Assembly (NCBI GenBank): GCA_036785325.1
Contig: JAXIVH010000122.1
Span: 222,937 to 286,936 of the forward strand
DNA from: Urophycis tenuis
Taxonomy: Eukaryota; Chordata; Actinopteri; Gadiformes; Phycidae
Direction: 5' to 3'
DNA length: 64,000 nucleotides
The notes under the pieces: model-generated
What the model was told of the DNA's origin: nothing
Database searches by the model: none
Seen by the model: the letters and a program-made list of their open reading frames with translations, nothing else
Shown here: positions 56,869 through 64,000 of the stretch, in pieces
Numbering within the stretch: the stretch's first letter is position 1
Layout of the letters: every line of letters starts with the position of its first letter
Position numbers and translations under genes: made by a program

Positions 56869-58680
56869 GGCCTCCCACCCCCCCCCACTGGCCACCGCGG
56901 TGTCCGGGTCAGCGGAGCGGGGGGGATGGGGCTGTTGTCGAAAGGGCACGAGGATGAGGATGATATGATGATGATGATGGTGATGATGATGATGGAGGAA
57001 GAGGAAGACCAAACAAATTCCAAACTCCTCTCCCCCTCTTTGACTCGGAGATGACTCGCAAGGCTTTAGGGGAAGAATTTTTTTTTTTTGGTTCATGTTT
57101 GTTTTAAGGCAAGAGGACAGTGGAAACCTTGGTTTATTTATTTTTGACTTCACTCTGAGCCGGAAGGGGTAACTGAGCAGCGTGCAGAGAACCCAGTGGA
57201 AGGAAGTGGCGACGTAAGTCACCGCGCTCTCGTCGATGTGCTTCTCATCAGACCTTTCCATCCACCCCCCCCCCCCCCCCCCGGCCCCCCCCCGCCTGGT
57301 GTGACCTCCAACCCCACAGCCCCGCCCCCACCCTGCTGTGGGCGCCATCAGAGGGGTCTGCCAACGCTGTTCTCTCCACCTGTTGCAACTGTGAAACTTT
57401 AAAGACCACCAACCGAGTTACTTTGTGGTTTCGAGTTCTTTTTTAATTTTTACTTTTGATTTTTTTTTTTTTATACTTGGTGTGTACGCACTCAGAGTAA
57501 TGACAAAGAGGCTCAGAACATTACGTTACGAAACCTGCTGGAAAAAGCCTGAGTGTGTGCGAGTCATATTTGCGGTCCCATTTAGTTTTTTTTGTTTTGC
57601 TGCCTTCAACAATGGAGTTGATCCCTCTTTCCCATAGGTTGCACTTCAGCCAAGTCTTAGTGGTCTCTGCAGTAGCCGAAGCTGTTCTGTAGTCTGCCTT
57701 GTTAGACGAGATCACTATAGAACCCGAACAACCTCCAACTGATTCTCTAGTTCAGTTCTAGTCCAGATCCAATCTGGGCTATTGCCGTCTTATTTTTTAG
57801 TTGTTTTTTTCTATTCTTTAGAATAATTTGTATGAGTCTTTTGAATATTTGCACGTATCAAATGTGAGTGACAACCATGCATAAGAAGGAAAGGCAGACC
57901 CTTTTTCAATGTAGTCGCGCCAGCGTTGCCAAATGTTTAGTGATTTGCAGAGACTTTGCGCAGAGCCACACAAGACGCCTGCACGGAACGGAGTGGTAGA
58001 AACATTTCCCGAGGTCCGTCAGCGATGAGGATACCTCATTTTGATATTGTTTTGTTTTTTTTGCGCTGTTAGAAGCACGAGGATAAATGCGTGGGAGCTT
58101 GACGGTGGCTCTCCCACAGCAGCCGGCCCAGCCCAGCGTTTTGATGGGTGTTGTGTGGACGTGTGGAGGCGGAGGCTGACTAGCCACACTTTATTTCTTC
58201 CACACGTTGAACAACGGCACTATTTTCTTTTGGCTTATGGAATTTTTTTATTTTTTATTTTTTATTTATATATTAGGTAAAGGCAAGACTTTTTTTTTTT
58301 TTTTTCAAATCGAAAGTGTTTTAAAATGTTTAAACTCTGATGTGCAATTTTTCAACCACCTGGTTCTAAATTATCAACACGTTTTATAATTACACGACAA
58401 TATTATTATTATAATTTTAAGAAAATTTGAAAAAACAATCACACCAACACATGTTTAAACAGCTCCAACCGGCCGCTTTGTACATCCAAAGCTCTGCTGC
58501 TGTTCAGGACTGGTCAGCATCAGTGCCATGATCCATGATGCTGACACCAAGCCATCTCTAGCCTTTACAAATACAATGTCAATTATCGCAAATCCCTAAA
58601 ATTCTTGAAGCCTGTTAGAATATTTTGTTTCAACATCTCTTTTTAGATTAGGTCCGATGTGTGCTCAAATGCAGCTCAAT

Positions 58681-58713
<33 letters not shown>

Positions 58714-59444
58714 TTTTTGTTGCACAAACATTCCTGTCTTAAGGCTCTGGCGTCTCTGCATGGTCGTTGTTGGAGCCATCGTCATGTGTCTGTTCAAATG
58801 CTCTTCTCGTGCCGGCCCCGGGGCCACGGGATAACCGCAGCTCGATGTTGTGCCGGTCCGACCTACCCAGGTGCTGTGTGGACGCCCCCCCCCCCGGAAA
58901 GGCATATGAACGTGTGTGTCTGCATGCCACGTGAGAGCCGCCATCATTCACTTGTACTTCGCTGACAGAACGCAGGCCACATACAGAACCAACCGCTTTT
59001 TTATTTTATTTATTTTTTTATTTTCTAAAGTATTCCAATGCCAGGGCCTGGTCTGTTTGTGTGTTCAGAGAAAAAAGAAAAAAAAAGCAGGAGTAGGGTG
59101 GGGGCGACTTCTGTTTCAGTAGTGAATAGCCAATAAGTCCATGGGTGCTATTGTATACATTCAGGTCTTATATTATAGGTTAAGAGGACCGCACAATGAC
59201 ATGACTAGACGTTTTCATGCCTGTTAGGCTTACAAAACTCTATTTAGGATTGATTCTAGTATGTGAGGTAATAATATGTTGAAAATGATCTATATACATA
59301 TTCTAATATATACCTATGTATAACTTTTTAGGGGACGCAAAGTCGCTTTATTTCATAGGCTTTTTTTTTCAGTGTTCAAACTGTAAATAATATTTGTACT
59401 GGACATGTTTATTTGGCATATTTTCAAGCCTTTAACCCAATAAA
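56869..59444 (+). other. abhd17b: abhd17b 3' UTR
   Basis: About 2.6 kb from the stop codon to AATAAA at 59,439-59,444. It contains GATGAT repeats (56,954-56,996), a C tract (57,266-57,283), T tracts, and a GTT repeat (58,682-58,711). Further AATAAA signals at 59,741 and 59,954 allow longer forms. Confidence 0.6.
59439..59444 (+). terminator. Candidate abhd17b polyadenylation signal
   Basis: AATAAA followed by a GTTGGTGT-type G/T-rich element within 15 nt. Confidence 0.55.
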
Positions 59445-59459
59445 GTTGGTGTAGCTAAT

Positions 59460-60287
59460 TGACGTAATCCCTGATTATGGCTTAGCAGATATTCTCTAAA
59501 GAATGGCCTACCTGTCTGTCTTTTTTGGATGTTTATTTTTTATGATACCTTTTCATTTAAAGAAGTAACTTGTATGTAATGACAATATTCTTAACAACAA
59601 TACTAATATGACTATGGAAATTAAATATGGTATTTGAGACTTGTCCTAATGTCTTAAGTTTGTATTGGTTCTCACCAGGAGGGGGGGGGGGGGGGGGGCA
59701 TTTCAAGAATTCCCCATAAAATGTTTAGGAGTTAATGCAAAATAAACGTCATTTTGAGGAGTAAAGTACGAAAAACCAAAACTAATTCTACATCCTTACA
59801 GAAACAGTCCCATCATTTGGCGTGACAATGATGATCATTAAATCTTCTGTTGGCTCTATTTGTTTGAGGTCAGTTGGCCTATGGCAATAACGAGCAGCAC
59901 ATCATTGCGCAATAGTAATGCTAGGGTCTCTTGTTTTATTTTGTGTTGAGACAATAAAAACCGTACAATAGTCCCTCTTGTACAAACGAGAACTCGAAGA
60001 AAGTTGGCCTCTCATAATGGTGATTCATAAAATGCAGAGCATTCTATTGTTTGTCCAGCATGCATAGACTGGACTGACAGATTAAACCGTTATTGTCTGC
60101 GCAGACAGTTCTTTGTGAAAATGCCCAGACCATGAGGAATTCATTATTTTTGAAATGTCATATAAGCCAAGTGTAATAGCTCTAAGTGTCAGGTCTAACG
60201 TAAAATGGTAATAAATAACACGGGCACATACATTATTGATTATCTCATACGAGCTGGAGAAATCAATGCTATCGGTATCGCAACTAA

Positions 60288-60320
<33 letters not shown>

Positions 60321-60606
60321 CGTGCCTGCATGCTCATGGCTCCTTTAAAGACCAACTTATTTATTGCTGTAGGACTTGAACATCCATCTGAAGTTGAAAA
60401 GGATAACAGCAGGGCCGTAACCGCTGGTGTACCAGGTGGTCTGTGAACATTGGCAACTAGCCTATATTTGACCCCTTGAGCAGTTAACAACCATTGAAAA
60501 CACCTGGAAGGTGCTTGACTTTAGACAGTAACATGTGTGTATCCTGTGTAATGTATTGCTTATGTTATGTACACTGTTTCTCCTGAAAAGCTTGACGGAA
60601 TCATAC

Positions 60607-60639
<33 letters not shown>

Positions 60640-61559
60640 CATACATACTGTACATACATCATCAGGTCTGAGAGCAGTGCTTCCCACATATCAGAGGAGC
60701 TTGATGCATGCGTCGTGTCAACAATGTCATCTTGATGCACGCCAGTATATTTAGTGACGGATAGTATATGCGACAATATCATGCCTCGTCATCATACGAT
60801 GGCTCTCACATAGGAGAGACTAGATACTTTTCTTGTGATTCCCGAGTCGCTTCATGTGCTATCTGTTACATGTTAAGTATAGGGCCTATAGTGCTGGGTG
60901 CCCACCGGTCTCATCTGGTGGGAAGGTAGCATCCCTTTACTGTGCACTGTAATGTAATAGCCAATAGGATTCTCAGTTTATTTGGTAAAGTAACAGTCGA
61001 TTTGATTTAATTAAGTACTGGGCTTACCCACAGGTCAAGGTAGATTATATCCTAACGGAGCAGACATTAGAGCATCCAGTGTTCTTTTACCGATTCTCCT
61101 GTGTTCTTTTGAAACGCGTTAATAGAAATAATGTTTAATATAGTAAAAATACATTTAAAAAAATATTTTTTCCTTTTTCACAGAGGTGTCGTTGTAGGAC
61201 AATCACAGGTCTTGTTCGTGACAATAATTATGGGTCCACTACTTTTATGTAGGCCTATGAGGGCACATGGTCCATGGTCAATGTGTGATATCGTCACTAG
61301 TTTACGTTTACTAGTACTACCCGAGCCCTGCTAGTGGAACATAAGAAGAGCAGACCCATGTGTCATGAGTGACATCTGTGTTTGATGATGACGCCTCCGT
61401 GAAACCCAGCCTTTATATTCAATTTGGTGGCAGGGACCCCCCTCAACACCAGCAGGCGGCAGTGTGTCGCAGACTTAAGCCCCTCCCCATATTGAAACAC
61501 CAATCCCAGGCTCCGGTCGGCTCACTTCCTCTCCGTAAGCCACGCCTTCTTCTTGCTTC
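59460..61559. other. Intergenic region after abhd17b
   Basis: No gene recognised. Holds a poly-G run (59,681-59,698), GT repeats (60,291-60,316) and a CATA repeat (60,611-60,650). Confidence 0.5.
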
Positions 61560-61824
61560 GGTGTGTGTGTGTGTGAGACTTGAGGGGGGGTGGTGGTGGG
61601 CAGACCGGACCAGTGATCGCGACCAGAGCGTTCGCAAGAAAAAGAAAAACACAATGTGAGGATCAAGGAGTTCTCGAAAAGACACAGTGGACACCGGACC
61701 GCTCCGCGTCGGAAGCGTCCGCCTCAGTAGCCAACAGAACCGAGCGACTTGAGGTTCCACCGTAGACTGTGTCCCAGGGAGCGAATGGACAGAGGGGCAG
61801 AGACCCTGAATAGTGTCGTGAAAG
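61560..61824 (+). other. Candidate first exon of the next plus-strand gene
   Basis: A purine/CpG-richer segment ends at a strong donor (GTGAAAG|GTAGGT, intron from 61,825). A late ATG at 61,785 would open MDRGAETLNSVVK. The 5' boundary is unknown. By vertebrate gene order the neighbour could be cemip2, but nothing in the sequence proves it; it could be a non-coding exon. Confidence 0.25.
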
Positions 61825-62999
61825 GTAGGTGGTACATTGTTTTCCGACTATGTCAGCGAATGATGATGCATGAATCTATTTGTTTTCTTTTTTCTTTTAA
61901 GCTGTAACTCGTTTTCGCCCACGTTGAATTGATGGGACTTTTTCGGGCTTCTTCGTGCCCATTTGCTGTCACAAAGTGATGCCTATACGGTTGCAACGTG
62001 TCCGAGAGAGTGGCATCGCTGACAGTTTCAGGCGAGCTGTTTCTTCCTCTTGATCACTCACCAACGTGTGAGGTTATTTTAGGGATGGTAATGCCATACC
62101 AGGTCAGCGATACTTTGATCATACAAGTAAACGTTTCCCCAAACGCTTAGCATTACTGTCTTTATTTGTACGTTACCGATTTTGAAAAGGTATACGTGCA
62201 CTTGTAGACAAGTATTATATATAGTCAAATATGAAATACCTGTATTGACATTTGCACTGTTCTTTTGTAAAAGCTTTCGAGCAGTCAAGTGCCATTTATC
62301 CATGGATCTATGTATAGATAAGTAATACACTTTTTCATTATCTACATTTAATGTATTCACTATCCAATAACTTTCAGCACAAATAGTTAGGATTAGTATT
62401 GATTATTGGAGTTGCATGTGCATTCATTGAATTCTTATTTTTCGTTTGGCATGCAAATCGTTTTAGGGGTCCTGCACACATTGTCTGTGACCAGCACCAC
62501 ATCTGAATCCAGCAGCACGGACATGTTTATGGGATGTCAGATGCTAATCTGTTTAAGCGTTTGTTTTACAATACAATGAATACAATTTATACAATTAATG
62601 GATTATGAATAAGAAGTGGGGGTTTAGATTCTTAATGTCATAGGATGGTCTCGCCTTGATCTTTTAAAAGCTTGTCTGAAGTTTTTTTTTAGATTGAAAA
62701 TGCATTTACTTTAATGAACCTAACCTAACCTTAATTAACATAGACAAAGGCAATGTGTCCATTACTATGATAAATGCTTGAATCTGTAAAAGTGTAGATA
62801 TGACAGACTGTAGTAATATAACAACTATTTTAATGGCTATTTTGTTTAATTGGTTTTTCAACCCCTCCATGGCCCGTCTTCATCCCTTTTATTTCCTTCT
62901 GTCTTTGAGATAAAGACACTGTTGTACTCTTGAGCCATGCGATGAGATCTGACTAAGTGCCCTGGCTAGACAATGCTGTGTGTGTGAGTAAGAAAGCGC

Positions 63000-63035
<36 letters not shown>

Positions 63036-63039
<4 letters not shown>

Positions 63040-63155
63040 ATATTTATGTGCCATATACAAGAGTGTGATGTGTGTGTGCACATTACACATTTTTTGTAAT
63101 GAGTGAGCTGTGCACACACATCACACTTGTGTCTATGGCACATACATATGCGCCA
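63036..63155. repeat. Long imperfect hairpin
   Basis: The left arm (GCGCATATTTATGTGCCATA... to ...GTGCACA) pairs with the right arm (TGTGCACACACATCACACTT to ...CATACATATGCGC) around an A/T-rich centre. Arms of about 50 bp with a few mismatches. Confidence 0.75.
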
Positions 63156-63170
63156 TAGACAACAAAAATG

Positions 63171-63209
63171 TATATAGTCCACATTTCCTGAAGAAATGTG
63201 GACTATATA
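63171..63209. repeat. Perfect 17-bp inverted repeat
   Basis: TATATAGTCCACATTTC and its exact complement, separated by the 5-nt loop CTGAA. Confidence 0.9.
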
Positions 63210-64000
63210 GCCATTCACCCACACTAGGGGATCCAGCAAGTCAAGTCTCCACGCTGTTCAGACAGTTCAACACATTATGTGTCGGTATTCTCTTACATGT
63301 AATCTTTACAAGCTGGCGACACGGCCTACGCAACATGATGAGCGATGAGCCTGGCCCCGCTGTAGGATGCGCCTAAACTGTGATGCGCATTTCAGCATAT
63401 GACAGTTGACTTACAACCATATAGGCGTGTCCGCTCGGAGATTTCGCATGGAACGAAATCTACAGCTGCTTGCCGTATTTCACGAAACAACACCTTGAAA
63501 CGCGTCGGAGTGTCGTGGTGGAGCATCAAGGAGAGACTCAAACGTATGTGTGTGCGTGTGTCTGTGCGTGCGCGGACGCGTGCGCGCTGATACGCGTCTC
63601 CAGAACGATTATACACTTTCCAGACATGACAGTTGTTCAAGATTGACACGCAATGGGATGAGTGGGGTAAGACATCACTCTACCTGTCCGTCCCACAAAC
63701 ACCCGCTGTCAGTAAAGGCCAACGAGGGGCTCTCCAGTGCAGTGCCAGGGCCCTGGAATCTCCTGCCCCGCTCCCTCCTCTCCTACTGTAATTGGGGCCA
63801 TCTGTGTTACGGGGGTGTTAACAGTCAGGCTCCGGAATGTTCAGCCTTTAGTCACTGCTGCCTTCATTACGGCAGACAGGAACAGCCAAGGTCATATTGC
63901 CCGGGCCACAGAAAGTGCGAGAGAGAGAGCGCGGCAAAGAGGAAGAGACGCACGAGAGTGCTTTTAACTCCCCATGCGTCTATTCCAAGCCAAGGGTACT

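Larger units (their letters stand above)
61825..63999. other. Non-coding stretch with palindromes
   Basis: AT-rich, with a GT repeat (63,001-63,036) and two hairpin-forming sequences (63,036-63,155 and 63,171-63,209). No coding region recognised to the right edge. Confidence 0.5.

Overview
The window is eukaryotic nuclear DNA, almost certainly from a ray-finned (teleost) fish. The evidence is spliced genes with GT-AG introns, a dense load of teleost-type transposons (hAT, Ty3/gypsy chromovirus, endogenous retrovirus, LINE tails, SINEs), many dinucleotide microsatellites, and the gene order GDA - C9orf85 - ABHD17B, which also occurs on human 9q21.

Layout. (1) 1-4.3 kb: the 5' part of guanine deaminase (gda) on the minus strand, coding exons 1-4, with the rest off the left edge. 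(2) 4,988-20,217: a 15.2-kb block bounded by hAT-type ends and a perfect 8-bp target duplication, placed about 770 bp upstream of the gda start codon. Nested inside are a tRNA-like SINE, a palindromic element split into two arms (8,443-8,667 and 19,301-19,521), a decayed endogenous retrovirus, a minisatellite of about 34 palindrome-bearing units, and a young, complete gypsy retrotransposon with two LTRs identical as read. (3) 20.6-37.7 kb: another hAT element runs into a tandem triplication of a ~5.35-kb unit. Each unit holds broken copies of gda exons 4 and 2, an unidentified ORF and three hAT-like insertions. Variant patterns show the middle copy is a left/right hybrid made by unequal crossover. 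(4) 37.7-40.7 kb: LINE fragments, an (AT)n tract and relics of the duplicated gda 5' flank. (5) 40.7-42.6 kb: C9orf85 homologue, four coding exons, minus strand. (6) 42.6-43.8 kb: promoter-like region and a possible two-exon gene for a 65-residue membrane microprotein. (7) 44.9-59.5 kb: abhd17b, plus strand, three coding exons (288 aa) with a 10.6-kb first coding intron and a ~2.6-kb 3' UTR. (8) 59.5-64 kb: intergenic, with a possible first exon of the next plus-strand gene and two strong palindromes.

The three host genes are unrelated in role: purine catabolism, a small Cys-rich protein of unknown function, and a protein depalmitoylase. They are neighbours by conserved synteny, not as an operon. 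The most unusual material is the nested insertion upstream of gda and the triplicated gda-pseudogene array. I see no bacterial features, CRISPR array or functional tRNA/rRNA gene.
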